Source of the DNA: AWTP1-13 sp033764875
GTDB lineage: Bacteria; Pseudomonadota; Alphaproteobacteria; Rhizobiales; Hyphomicrobiaceae
DNA: 64,000 nt
Assembly: GCA_033764875.1 (NCBI GenBank)
Contig: JANRIO010000049.1
Span: 70,110-134,109, forward strand
Reading direction: 5' to 3'
The translations under genes were made by a program, and so were the position numbers. The notes below the pieces were generated by a model. It was not told where the DNA came from. It ran no database searches and saw nothing but the letters and a program-made list of their open reading frames with translations. Positions 33,068 to 41,306 of the stretch are shown in pieces (the first letter of the stretch is position 1; every line of letters begins with the position of its first letter).

Positions 33068-33148
33068 CCGGTCGGGCGAGGCTCCGAATCCAGCCCACGC
33101 ACGTGCAAAACACTTTTCCATCCGGCTCCGTCATGACCTAATGTGACG

Positions 33149-33162
33149 TTCGCGATTGCGAA
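33149..33162. promoter_or_regulatory. Inverted repeat TTCGC-N4-GCGAA upstream of ecm
   Basis: TTCGCGATTGCGAA ends just before the AAAGGAG ribosome site of ecm. The heptamer TTGCGAA also occurs on the ccr strand upstream of ccr (reverse complement at 32554-32560). A shared regulator of the ethylmalonyl-CoA genes is possible; the match is short. Confidence 0.35.
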
Positions 33163-33177
33163 AGGAGCGGGATTGCC

Positions 33178-35172
33178 ATGACGGGCAAGGATCAGTCGAA
33201 GGCGGGAAGCGAGCGGGACAAGCCCTGGCTCATCCGGACCTACTCGGGCCATTCGACGGCGGCGAAGTCGAACGCGCTCTACCGCCGCAACCTGGCGAAG
33301 GGGCAGACTGGCCTGTCGATCGCCTTCGACCTGCCGACCCAGACCGGCTACGACAGCGACCACGAGCTCGCCCGGGGCGAGGTGGGCAAGGTCGGCGTGC
33401 CGGTCTCGCACATCGGCGACATGCGCACGCTGCTGGAGGGCATCCCGCTCGGCGAGATGAACACCTCCATGACGATCAACGCCACCGCCGCCTGGCTGCT
33501 GGCGCTGTACGTGGCAACGGCGGACGAGCAGGGCACCAGCCGCGCCGCGCTCACGGGCACCATCCAGAACGACATCATCAAGGAGTATCTCTCGCGCGGC
33601 ACCTACGTGTTCCCGCCCGCCCCCTCGCTGCGCCTGATCAAGGACACCATCCTGTTCACGACCGGCGCCATGCCGAAGTGGAACCCGACCAACGTCTGCT
33701 CCTACCACCTGCAGGAGGCCGGCGCGACGCCGGTGCAGGAGCTCGCCTTCGCGCTGGCCACCGCGCAGGCCGTGCTCGACGTCGTGAAGGCCTCGGGCGA
33801 GGTCGACCCGGAGAGGTTCGGCGTCGTCGTCGGGCGCGTCTCGTTCTTCGTCAACGCGGGGCTCAGGTTCATCACCGAGATCTGCAAGATGCGCGCCTTC
33901 AACGAGCTGTGGGAGGAGATCACGGCGCAGCGCTACGGCGTGACGGACGCCAAGCACCGTATGTTCCGCTACGGCGTGCAGGTGAACTCGCTGGGCCTCA
34001 CCGAGCCGCAGCCGGAGAACAACGTCTATCGCATCCTGCTCGAGATGCTGGCCGTGACGCTGTCCAAGAACGCACGCGCGCGGGCCGTGCAGCTGCCGGC
34101 GTGGAACGAGGCGCTGGGCCTGCCCAGGCCCTGGGACCAGCAATGGTCGATCCGCATGCAGCAGATCCTCGCCTACGAGACGGACCTGTTGGAGTACGGC
34201 GACATCTTCGACGGCTCGCGCGTGGTCGAGGCGAAGGTCGCCGAGCTCAAGGCCGCCGCAAGGGCCGAGCTCGCCCGCATCGAGGAGATGGGCGGGGCCG
34301 TCGGCGCCATCGACTACATGAAGCGGGCGCTGGTCGAGAGCAACAGCGAGCGGCTTGCCCGCATCGAGAGCGGCGAGCAGGTCGTGGTCGGCGTCAACCG
34401 CTGGACCGAGACGGAGCCCTCGCCGCTGTCCACCGGCGAGGTCATGATCGAGGCCGTGGACCCGGCAATCGAGGCCGAGCAGGTGGAGCGCCTCAAGGCC
34501 TGGCGCGCCGGCCGCGACGCCGGCGCCGTGAAGGCGGCGCTCGCCGACCTCGAGCGCGCCGCCAAGGAAGGCCGCAACGTGATGGAGCCCTCGATCGCCT
34601 GCGCCAAGGCCGGTGTCACCACCGGCGAGTGGGGCGCGGCGCTGCGCGGCGTGTTCGGCGAGTACCGGGCCCCGACGGGGGTCGGCCGGGCCATGGCGCA
34701 GACCGGGGACGGAGACCTCGCGTCCGTGCGCGCCGACGTCGACAAGGTGTCCGAGCGCCTCGGCCGCCGCGTCAAGCTGCTGGTCGGCAAGCCCGGGCTC
34801 GACGGCCACTCCAACGGCGCCGAGCAGATCGCGGTGCGGGCGCGGGACTGCGGCATGGAGGTCGTGTACGAGGGCATCCGCCTGACGCCGGCGCAGATCG
34901 TGCGGGCCGCCCTCGACGAGGCGGTGCACGTGGTCGGCCTGTCGATCCTTTCGGGCAGCCACGTGCCGCTGGTGAAAGACGTCATGGAGCGCATGCGCAA
35001 GGAAGGCCTCGGCGACGTGCCGGTCGTGGTCGGCGGCATCATCCCGCCGCAGGACGAGAGCGTCCTGAAGGGGCTCGGCGTCGCCGCCGTCTACACGCCG
35101 AAGAACTTCGAGCTCAACGCCATCATGCGCGAGATCGTGGGGCTGGTGGAGCGGCTGCCCGAGGCGGCGTGA
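33178..35172 (+). CDS. ecm: Ethylmalonyl-CoA mutase (B12-dependent)
   Basis: 664 residues of the acyl-CoA mutase family in single-chain form. The N-terminal TIM-barrel domain shows IAFDLPTQTGYDSDH and GTIQNDIIKEYLSRGTYVFPP. The C-terminal cobalamin domain carries the base-off motif Asp542-x-His544-x-x-Gly547 in LDGHSNGAEQIA. MeaA/Ecm proteins are about this length, shorter than methylmalonyl-CoA mutase (over 700). It converts (2R)-ethylmalonyl-CoA to methylsuccinyl-CoA, the step after Ccr and the epimerase. AAAGGAG precedes the ATG. Divergent placement next to ccr supports this over methylmalonyl-CoA or isobutyryl-CoA mutase. Confidence 0.92.
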   Translation: MTGKDQSKAGSERDKPWLIRTYSGHSTAAKSNALYRRNLAKGQTGLSIAFDLPTQTGYDSDHELARGEVGKVGVPVSHIGDMRTLLEGIPLGEMNTSMTINATAAWLLALYVATADEQGTSRAALTGTIQNDIIKEYLSRGTYVFPPAPSLRLIKDTILFTTGAMPKWNPTNVCSYHLQEAGATPVQELAFALATAQAVLDVVKASGEVDPERFGVVVGRVSFFVNAGLRFITEICKMRAFNELWEEITAQRYGVTDAKHRMFRYGVQVNSLGLTEPQPENNVYRILLEMLAVTLSKNARARAVQLPAWNEALGLPRPWDQQWSIRMQQILAYETDLLEYGDIFDGSRVVEAKVAELKAAARAELARIEEMGGAVGAIDYMKRALVESNSERLARIESGEQVVVGVNRWTETEPSPLSTGEVMIEAVDPAIEAEQVERLKAWRAGRDAGAVKAALADLERAAKEGRNVMEPSIACAKAGVTTGEWGAALRGVFGEYRAPTGVGRAMAQTGDGDLASVRADVDKVSERLGRRVKLLVGKPGLDGHSNGAEQIAVRARDCGMEVVYEGIRLTPAQIVRAALDEAVHVVGLSILSGSHVPLVKDVMERMRKEGLGDVPVVVGGIIPPQDESVLKGLGVAAVYTPKNFELNAIMREIVGLVERLPEAA

Positions 35173-35176
35173 GGGC

Positions 35177-37213
35177 TCAGCCCGCCGCGCGCAGATGCGT
35201 GGCGGTCGTCTCCTCCTCGCACGCGGCCAGGAAGCCCTCGATCCCGGCAAAGGGCTCGGGCCGATGCAGGCCGAAGCCCTGCCCGATCTGCAGACCCATG
35301 GACCTGACGGCGCGGATCTGCTCCTCGCGCTCGATGCCCTCGGCCACCACCACGAGGCCCAGGGTGCTCGCCAGCATGGCGATGATCTCCACCACCGCGA
35401 CGTCGCCCTTGTCGCCCGGCATATTGCGGATGAAGGCCTTGTCGATCTTGAGCTTGTCGATCGGGAAGCGGCGCAGGTAGGCGAGCGAGCTGTAGCCCGT
35501 GCCGAAGTCGTCGAGCGCCATCGAGACGCCCATGCCGCGCAGGGACTGGATCACGGCGGAGGTATCGGCCACCGCGTTGATGAGCGTGCCTTCGGTGATC
35601 TCGATCTCGAGCGCGCTCGGGGGAACCGCGTGGCGCTCGCAGAGTAGGCGCACGAGATCGACGAGGGAGCTGTCGGCGAGCTCGGACGGCGACAGGTTCA
35701 CCGCGATCTTGAGGCCCGCGTGCCCCAGGGCCAGCAGGCGCGCCGACGCCTGGCAGGCCTGCTCGATGACGAACCTGGCGAGCCGCCCGCTGTTGCCGGT
35801 CTTCTCGACCAGCGGCAGGAACTCCGCCGGCGAGATCAGACCGTGGTCGGGATGGCGCCAGCGGGCAAGAGCCTCGAAGCCCGAGACCCGTCCGGTCTGC
35901 ATGTCGAACTGCGCCTGGAACCAGACCTCGAACTGGCCCTCGGCGAAGGCCTGCTGCAATGCCATCTCAAGCTCGCGGGCGCGCGAATGGGCAAGAAGCA
36001 GCGTGCGGCTGAGGACCGACACGGTGCCTGTGCCGCGCGCCTTCGAGTGATAGAGGGCAATGTCGGCCAGCGCCGGCAGCTGCTCAAGGTCGTCCTGGAC
36101 GCTGCTGGCGAGGGCGATGCCCATGCTGGCGCGCGCCGAGATCTTCTTGTCGTGGATGGCGAAGGGCTTCGAGATGGCATCGAGAATGCGCCGGGCGAGC
36201 GCACGGGCGGTCGCCTCGTCCGCCGCGTCGCGCTGCACGACGATGAACTCGTCGCCGCCGAGGCGGGCAATCCAGTCCCTGGGCCCGATGACGAGGCGCA
36301 GCTGCTCGGCGACGTGGATGAGGAACTTGTCGCCCGTCTCGTGGCCGAAGGTGTCGTTGATGGCCTTGAAGTCGTCGAGATCGATGAAGTGCACGGCGAT
36401 GTTGCAGCGCTCCTGCGCATCGGCGCCGGAGGCGCGCTTCAACTGCTCGTGCAGGCCGCGCCGGTTCGGGAGCCCGGTCAGCGCATCCTCGCTGGCGAGC
36501 GACGCGAGCTTGGCGAGGGCGGCAGCGTTCGCCTCCTGCAGCTCATTGAAGGCGCGCGCCAGAGCCCCCAGCTCGTTCTGCGTCGTGATCACGGCGCGGT
36601 AGTGGCGCCCCTCGCGCCGGCTGCGCACGATGGTGTCGGTGAGGTTCTTGAGAGGCCTGCCGATATAGACGTGGGCCGCGAGCTTGAGGGCGAGGATGGC
36701 CGCCAGCCCGGTGACAACGGCGAGGATGGCCGGAAGCGCGAACTCCTTGCGCATCTGGCTCCACAGGGTCTCGCGCGAATAGGTGATCTGCAACCGGCCC
36801 GCCGCCACCTCGATCAGGCCGTTCTTGTAGCGGATCGGCGCAGCGACCTCGCGATTGGCCGGCGGCACGCCGTGCTTGGCCGCGGTGGCAATGACGGCGC
36901 CGGTGTCGTCGTAGACGGTGCCGGTGACGACCGGGTCGACCTGAAGGATCTCCTCCACGATGGCCGCCACCTGATCGTGGCGCATCTTCCACAGCGGCTC
37001 GCCGGCCAGGCGGGCCCGCGATGTCACGACCTGCTGCATGCGCGTGACGAGACGCTCCTCGAGCGTCAGGGCATGGCTGTAGCCGAGGAGCAGCATGGCA
37101 AGCATGGTCATGACCATCCCGACGGGGACGATCACCCAGAGCAACTCGCTGACCACCGCGCGAATCGGGGCGTCGCCGGGAGCGTCGGCGTGGGAAAGCA
37201 TGCGGTGGCCCAT
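35177..37213 (-). CDS. Membrane GGDEF-EAL protein with periplasmic sensor domain
   Basis: 678 residues. A transmembrane helix at about 22-46 and another near 170-190 flank a periplasmic sensor of about 120 residues (LEERLVTRMQQVVTSRARL, WKMRHDQVAAIVEEILQVDP). A HAMP-like linker follows, then the GGDEF domain (RLGGDEFIVVQ, intact; no RxxD inhibitory site five residues upstream) and the EAL domain (GFEALARW, NLSPSELA, DDFGTGYSSLAYL, KIDKAFI, VAEGIE). Both cyclase and phosphodiesterase motifs look intact. It lies 2 bp downstream of a periplasmic binding protein gene, so the two likely form a ligand-responsive cyclic-di-GMP module. Confidence 0.88.
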   Translation of the reverse strand: MGHRMLSHADAPGDAPIRAVVSELLWVIVPVGMVMTMLAMLLLGYSHALTLEERLVTRMQQVVTSRARLAGEPLWKMRHDQVAAIVEEILQVDPVVTGTVYDDTGAVIATAAKHGVPPANREVAAPIRYKNGLIEVAAGRLQITYSRETLWSQMRKEFALPAILAVVTGLAAILALKLAAHVYIGRPLKNLTDTIVRSRREGRHYRAVITTQNELGALARAFNELQEANAAALAKLASLASEDALTGLPNRRGLHEQLKRASGADAQERCNIAVHFIDLDDFKAINDTFGHETGDKFLIHVAEQLRLVIGPRDWIARLGGDEFIVVQRDAADEATARALARRILDAISKPFAIHDKKISARASMGIALASSVQDDLEQLPALADIALYHSKARGTGTVSVLSRTLLLAHSRARELEMALQQAFAEGQFEVWFQAQFDMQTGRVSGFEALARWRHPDHGLISPAEFLPLVEKTGNSGRLARFVIEQACQASARLLALGHAGLKIAVNLSPSELADSSLVDLVRLLCERHAVPPSALEIEITEGTLINAVADTSAVIQSLRGMGVSMALDDFGTGYSSLAYLRRFPIDKLKIDKAFIRNMPGDKGDVAVVEIIAMLASTLGLVVVAEGIEREEQIRAVRSMGLQIGQGFGLHRPEPFAGIEGFLAACEEETTATHLRAAG

Positions 37214-37215
37214 GA

Positions 37216-38364
37216 TCAACCGTCGCCCGCAATGGACAGTGCCGACAGGAGTGCGTCGACCGACAGGTCGCGGCTGGCGCAGGCAGCCCCCGTTCGCGAC
37301 CGCAGGCGGGCGAGGTCGAGCCGCTCGAACTGCCGGCCGGCGACGAACGCGCGCATGACCTCCGCGCGCTCGCGCGTCACAGCGGACGTCTTGAAAGTGC
37401 GGATCGGCGTCGGGCCGGCAAAGTCGCAACCGTCGGCGTAGTCGCGCAACAGCAGGATGCTCAAGGCGCCGCCGAGGAAGTGGCCGCCGTCGGTGAGCAG
37501 GAGATCGCCCTGACGCACCGCGTCGAGCGCAGGCGGCGACCAGTTGAGGCCGGCGATGAAGATGTCCCGGCCTGGCATGTGGCCGAGGCGCCGCGCCGCC
37601 TTGAGGGCGCCGAGCGCGATAGGATCGTTGGCGGCCCAGATGCCGGCCGGGACGATGCCCTTGCGCTGCGCCCACTGCAGGTAGTTGTCCGCAAGGAGCC
37701 CCCCTTCGGTCTCGTTCCAGTTGGCGTTGAGGAGCCTGTCGAGCACCACATCGGGCTCGCCGAACACGACGCGCAACAGCCCGCTGTTGCGGGCGAGGGA
37801 GAGCGGCGTGTTCTCGTCGCCCGCAAGGCCCAGCAGATGGATCTTGCCGTCGGCGGAGCGCAGGCCGTTGGCACGGGCCGCGTCGACCAGGGCGCGGGCC
37901 ATGCGGGCGCCGGCCTCCTCGATGTCGGGCACGAGGCTGCCGATCCAGGTCTTGAGCTTCTGGCGCGGCTCGCCGAGCCGGGCGGCGTCCTCGCCGGTCA
38001 GCGTATTGGAGAGCATGAGCGTCTTGACGCCTGCCGCCTCGGCCGCCTCGAGGATCGGCGCGCCGGCAGCCTCCTCGTTGACGATGATCAGGAAGTCGGG
38101 CTTGCGCGGACGACGCACGACCTCGATCCCGAGCTCCTGCATGCGGCGAAAGCTGCGCTCGGCCCAGAGCGTCTCGACCTCCACGCCGAGGCTGCGGCCT
38201 GCGGCACGCATGCTGTCGCTGACGAGCTCCCAGAACACCTCGCCCGCCTTGCCGGGGTTGACGAAGGTGACGGACAGCGGTCGAGGGTGGTCTTGCGCCC
38301 GCAACGCGCAGCCCAAGCCTGAGACCGCGAGCAACGCCACTGACAGGAGAAGTCTCAACCGCAT
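37216..38364 (-). CDS. Periplasmic type I binding protein (sugar-BP-like), partner of GGDEF-EAL protein
   Basis: 382 residues. Signal peptide MRLRLLLSVALLAVSGLGCA (a lipobox-like LGCA is present, so it may be lipid-anchored). The rest has the two-lobed ribose/autoinducer-binding fold: SVTFVNPGKAGEVFWELVSD, FLIIVNEEAAGAPILEAAEAAG, LLGLAGDENTPLSLARNSG, IWAANDPIALGALKAARRLG. There are no permease or ATPase genes nearby; the next gene, only 2 bp on, is the GGDEF-EAL protein. This is the arrangement expected when a binding protein signals to a membrane sensor instead of a transporter. The ligand is unknown. Confidence 0.8.
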   Translation of the reverse strand: MRLRLLLSVALLAVSGLGCALRAQDHPRPLSVTFVNPGKAGEVFWELVSDSMRAAGRSLGVEVETLWAERSFRRMQELGIEVVRRPRKPDFLIIVNEEAAGAPILEAAEAAGVKTLMLSNTLTGEDAARLGEPRQKLKTWIGSLVPDIEEAGARMARALVDAARANGLRSADGKIHLLGLAGDENTPLSLARNSGLLRVVFGEPDVVLDRLLNANWNETEGGLLADNYLQWAQRKGIVPAGIWAANDPIALGALKAARRLGHMPGRDIFIAGLNWSPPALDAVRQGDLLLTDGGHFLGGALSILLLRDYADGCDFAGPTPIRTFKTSAVTRERAEVMRAFVAGRQFERLDLARLRSRTGAACASRDLSVDALLSALSIAGDG

Positions 38365-38472
38365 TTCCAGTGCCCAAACCTTTGGTGCACCATAGCGGTG
38401 GCAGATTAATCCGAGCCTTAACGGAGACTTGAGCGCGCGGCCAGGGTTAACGGCCGGATAACGGGCCGCACC

Positions 38473-39378
38473 TCAGCGCGACGGACCCGCGGCGATGGCG
38501 GCGAGAAGCAGCTCCAGGGCCTCGGCATCGCTCCTGCGGCTGGTGTCGACGACGGCGTCGGCCTTGGCGTAGAGCGGCCGGCGACTGTCGAGGATGCTGC
38601 GCAGATCGTCCATGGCCTGGGGGCTGTCCTTCATCGGCCGCAGATCGCCTTGCGCCAGCACGCGGCTCATGTGCTCGTCGGGCGCGGCAGAGAGCCAGAC
38701 GACGTAGCAAGCGCTCAGCAGGCGGTCGAAGGTCGCCGGCTCCGTGACCAGGCTGCCGCCGGTGGCGATCACGACCTCCTCGAAACGCTCGATCACCGTC
38801 TCGAGGCACTGCCGCTCGAGCTGGCGGAACATGGCCTGGCCGTGGGTGGCGAAGATCTCCGACAGCTCCATGCCGCTGGCGCGCTCGATCTCCCGGTCGA
38901 GCTCCACGAACGGCACGCCCAGCGCCTTGGCCGCCCGCTCGCCGAGCGTCGTCTTGCCGGCGCCGCGCAGGCCGATCAGGGCCACGCGCCGGCTCGGAGG
39001 CTGACCGGCGGCGCCGAAGGTGCGGGCGATGAGCTGGCGGGCGGAGGCCAGCTCGGCCGGCGACAGCCGCTCGAGCTGATGCAGGATCAAGGTCAGATCG
39101 ACCGGCCGCTCGACGGCGCCCGCGACGAGATCGGCGATGTTGATGCCCAGCGCATCGGCCACCTGGTGCAGGACGAGGAGGGAGGCGTTGCCGGCGCCGC
39201 GCTCGAGCTCGGCCAGGTAGCGCTCGGAGACGCCGGAGGCCAGCGACAGGGCCTTGCGCGACATGCCACGGCGCGCCCGCACCAGCCGCACGCGCTCACC
39301 CACGGCCCTGAGGTAGGCGTCGTGGGCCGGAAGCGCCCGGCGGCGGCCCTCGGAAGAGTTGTCTGTGATCCCGACCAT
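38473..39378 (-). CDS. boxR: BoxR-type regulator: XRE helix-turn-helix fused to shikimate-kinase-like domain
   Basis: 301 residues. The N-terminal helix-turn-helix (about 20-80; GMSRKALSLASGVSERYLAE) is joined by a linker to a shikimate-kinase-like domain (Walker A GLRGAGKTTLGE, then FVELDREIE and IATGGSLV). BoxR and BzdR are repressors with this architecture that bind benzoyl-CoA in the kinase-like domain. I use the ATG at 39378, which has AGGA just upstream and lies about 30 bp after a TATAGT -10-like element (minus strand, 39413-39408). The in-frame ATG at 39405 would overlap that element. It is divergent from a benzoate-CoA ligase gene with TGCA-type operators between. Confidence 0.85.
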   Translation of the reverse strand: MVGITDNSSEGRRRALPAHDAYLRAVGERVRLVRARRGMSRKALSLASGVSERYLAELERGAGNASLLVLHQVADALGINIADLVAGAVERPVDLTLILHQLERLSPAELASARQLIARTFGAAGQPPSRRVALIGLRGAGKTTLGERAAKALGVPFVELDREIERASGMELSEIFATHGQAMFRQLERQCLETVIERFEEVVIATGGSLVTEPATFDRLLSACYVVWLSAAPDEHMSRVLAQGDLRPMKDSPQAMDDLRSILDSRRPLYAKADAVVDTSRRSDAEALELLLAAIAAGPSR

Positions 39379-39467
39379 GGATCCTGAAGGTTGCCGATTT
39401 GCCATGCACTATAGTACATCGTCGGCAAATTTGCAGGCCCAGGCCGGATCTTTATTGCCGCGGGACT

Positions 39468-39481
39468 TGCAATATGATGCA
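39468..39481. promoter_or_regulatory. TGCA-N6-TGCA element, candidate BoxR operator
   Basis: TGCAATATGATGCA matches the TGCA direct repeat with six-base spacing described, as I recall, for BzdR/BoxR operators. Further TGCA tetramers lie at 39405-39408, 39432-39435 and 39500-39503, all inside the 175-bp divergent region. Confidence 0.6.
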
Positions 39482-39553
39482 CATGATGCCGCAGCCTTGC
39501 TGCAATGCCACTCAGGCCGCGATTGAAGACGGCTGCCAAGGGGGGAGGAGACC

Positions 39554-41092
39554 ATGGCCTATCCGCGCGCCTACAACGCGGCCACCGATTTTCTGCAGCT
39601 CAACCTGGAGGCGGGCCGCGCCGAGAAGCCGGCCTTCATCGACCCGGCGGAGACGCTGACCTACGGCGCGTTGACCGCGCGCGCCAACCAGATGGGCAAC
39701 CTGCTCGCCACCTACGGCATCGAGCGGGAGGCCCGCGTGGCGCTGATGCTGCTCGACACGGTGGACTTCCCCGTCGCCTTCTGGGGCGCGATCAAGGCAG
39801 GCGTGATCCCGGTGCCGCTCAACACGCTGCTCAACCCGGAGCAGTACGCCTACATCCTGGCGGACGCGCGCGCCAAGGCGCTGGTGGTCTCGGCCGTGCT
39901 GCTGCCCGTCGTGCAGCCGATCCTCAACCGGCTGCCGAGCCTCAAGCACGTGTTCGTCTCGGGCGGCGAGGCCCCGCCCTACGGCCTCTCGTTCCGGCAC
40001 GAGCTTGCCCTGCACGACACCGCGTTCACGGCCGCCGACACCTGCTGCGACGAGATCGCGTTCTGGCTCTACTCGTCGGGGTCGACCGGGATGCCCAAGG
40101 GGGCGCGGCATGTGCACTCGAGCCTGATGGAGACGGCCCGCCTCGTCGGCCAGGCCTCGATCGGCATCGGCGAGGCCGACGTGGTCTATTCGGCCGCCAA
40201 GCTGTTCTTCGCCTATGGCCTGGGCAACGCCATGTCGTTCCCGATGTCGGTCGGGGCGACCACGATCCTGCGGCCCGAGCGGCCGACGCCCGAGCTCGTC
40301 TTCGCCACCCTCAAGCAGCACCGCGCCAGCATCTTCTACGGCGTGCCGACGCTCTACGCGGCGATGCTGGCGCACCCCGGCGGCAGCAAGGAGGCCGCAT
40401 CGGACCGGCTCAGGATCTGCGTCTCGGCGGGCGAGGCGCTGCCCGAGGAGGTCGGCCGCGCCTTCACGGCGCGCTTCGGCGTCGAGATCCTAGACGGCGT
40501 CGGCTCCACCGAGATGCTGCACCAGTACGTGATCAACCAGCCGGGCAAGGTGAGATACGGCACCAGCGGCAAGCCGGTGCCCGGCTACGAGATCCGCCTC
40601 GTCGACGAGGCGGGCCGCGACGTGGCCGACGGCGAGGTCGGCGAGATGCTGGTGCGCGGGGCCACCTCCGCCGAGGGCTACTGGAACCAGCGCGAGAAGT
40701 CGCGCACCACCTTCGAGGGCGCCTGGACGCGCTCGGGCGACAAATACGTGCGCGACGGCGACGGCTACTATGTCTACCAGGGCCGCACCGACGACATGTT
40801 CAAGGTGTCGGGCATCTGGGTGTCGCCGTTCGAGGTGGAGAACGCGCTCGCCAGCCACCCGAGCGTGCTCGAGGCCGCGGTGGTGCCGAAGGAGGACGCC
40901 GACGGCCTGTTGAAGCCGCGCGCCTTCATCGTGCTGAAGCCCGGCGAGGCGGCGCCTGCCCAGGACACGCTGCGCGAGCACGTGAAGGCCAAGGCCGGAC
41001 CGTGGAAGTATCCGCGCTGGATCGAGTTCGTCGACGGCCTGCCAAAAACAGCCACCGGCAAGATCCAGAGGTACAAGCTGCGCGAGGCGTGA
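39554..41092 (+). CDS. Benzoate-CoA ligase family protein
   Basis: 512 residues of the benzoate-CoA ligase group of AMP-forming enzymes. YSSGSTGMPKGARHVHSSL is the P-loop region with the family's typical H-x-H follow-up; other motifs are YGVPTLYAAML, LDGVGSTEMLHQYV, SGDKYVRDGDGYYVYQGRTDDMFKVSG, WVSPFEVE and PKTATGKIQRYKL (catalytic Lys). GGGGAGGAG precedes the ATG. The divergent BoxR-type regulator supports benzoate or a substituted benzoate as substrate. The boxABC ring-cleavage genes are not in this window, so they must be elsewhere or the CoA ester feeds another route. Confidence 0.88.
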   Translation: MAYPRAYNAATDFLQLNLEAGRAEKPAFIDPAETLTYGALTARANQMGNLLATYGIEREARVALMLLDTVDFPVAFWGAIKAGVIPVPLNTLLNPEQYAYILADARAKALVVSAVLLPVVQPILNRLPSLKHVFVSGGEAPPYGLSFRHELALHDTAFTAADTCCDEIAFWLYSSGSTGMPKGARHVHSSLMETARLVGQASIGIGEADVVYSAAKLFFAYGLGNAMSFPMSVGATTILRPERPTPELVFATLKQHRASIFYGVPTLYAAMLAHPGGSKEAASDRLRICVSAGEALPEEVGRAFTARFGVEILDGVGSTEMLHQYVINQPGKVRYGTSGKPVPGYEIRLVDEAGRDVADGEVGEMLVRGATSAEGYWNQREKSRTTFEGAWTRSGDKYVRDGDGYYVYQGRTDDMFKVSGIWVSPFEVENALASHPSVLEAAVVPKEDADGLLKPRAFIVLKPGEAAPAQDTLREHVKAKAGPWKYPRWIEFVDGLPKTATGKIQRYKLREA

Positions 41093-41306
41093 GGTGCTGC
41101 GTCCTGCCTGCGCACAGGCTCCTGCCTGAGCGAGGCCAGGGCTGCAGCCGTTGCGGGCACCGCCGCGCCGAATAACTGGGCAGCCCGCGGGCCGGCGCTC
41201 TGTCTCCCGGCGGCCGGCGCCGCCGTTGTGCGGCTTGCATGAACCTTGCTAAGCGCCGCGGGCCCTCCAGCATTTGGCTGGAGCGCGCAAAGCCCGAGGG
41301 TCATCC

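Noticed and set aside
30673..35250. 1525-residue minus-strand open frame spanning ccr and ecm
   Set aside because: It is a mixture of wrong frames of ccr, the intergenic region and the antisense of ecm; the true ccr frame is 31077-32462.
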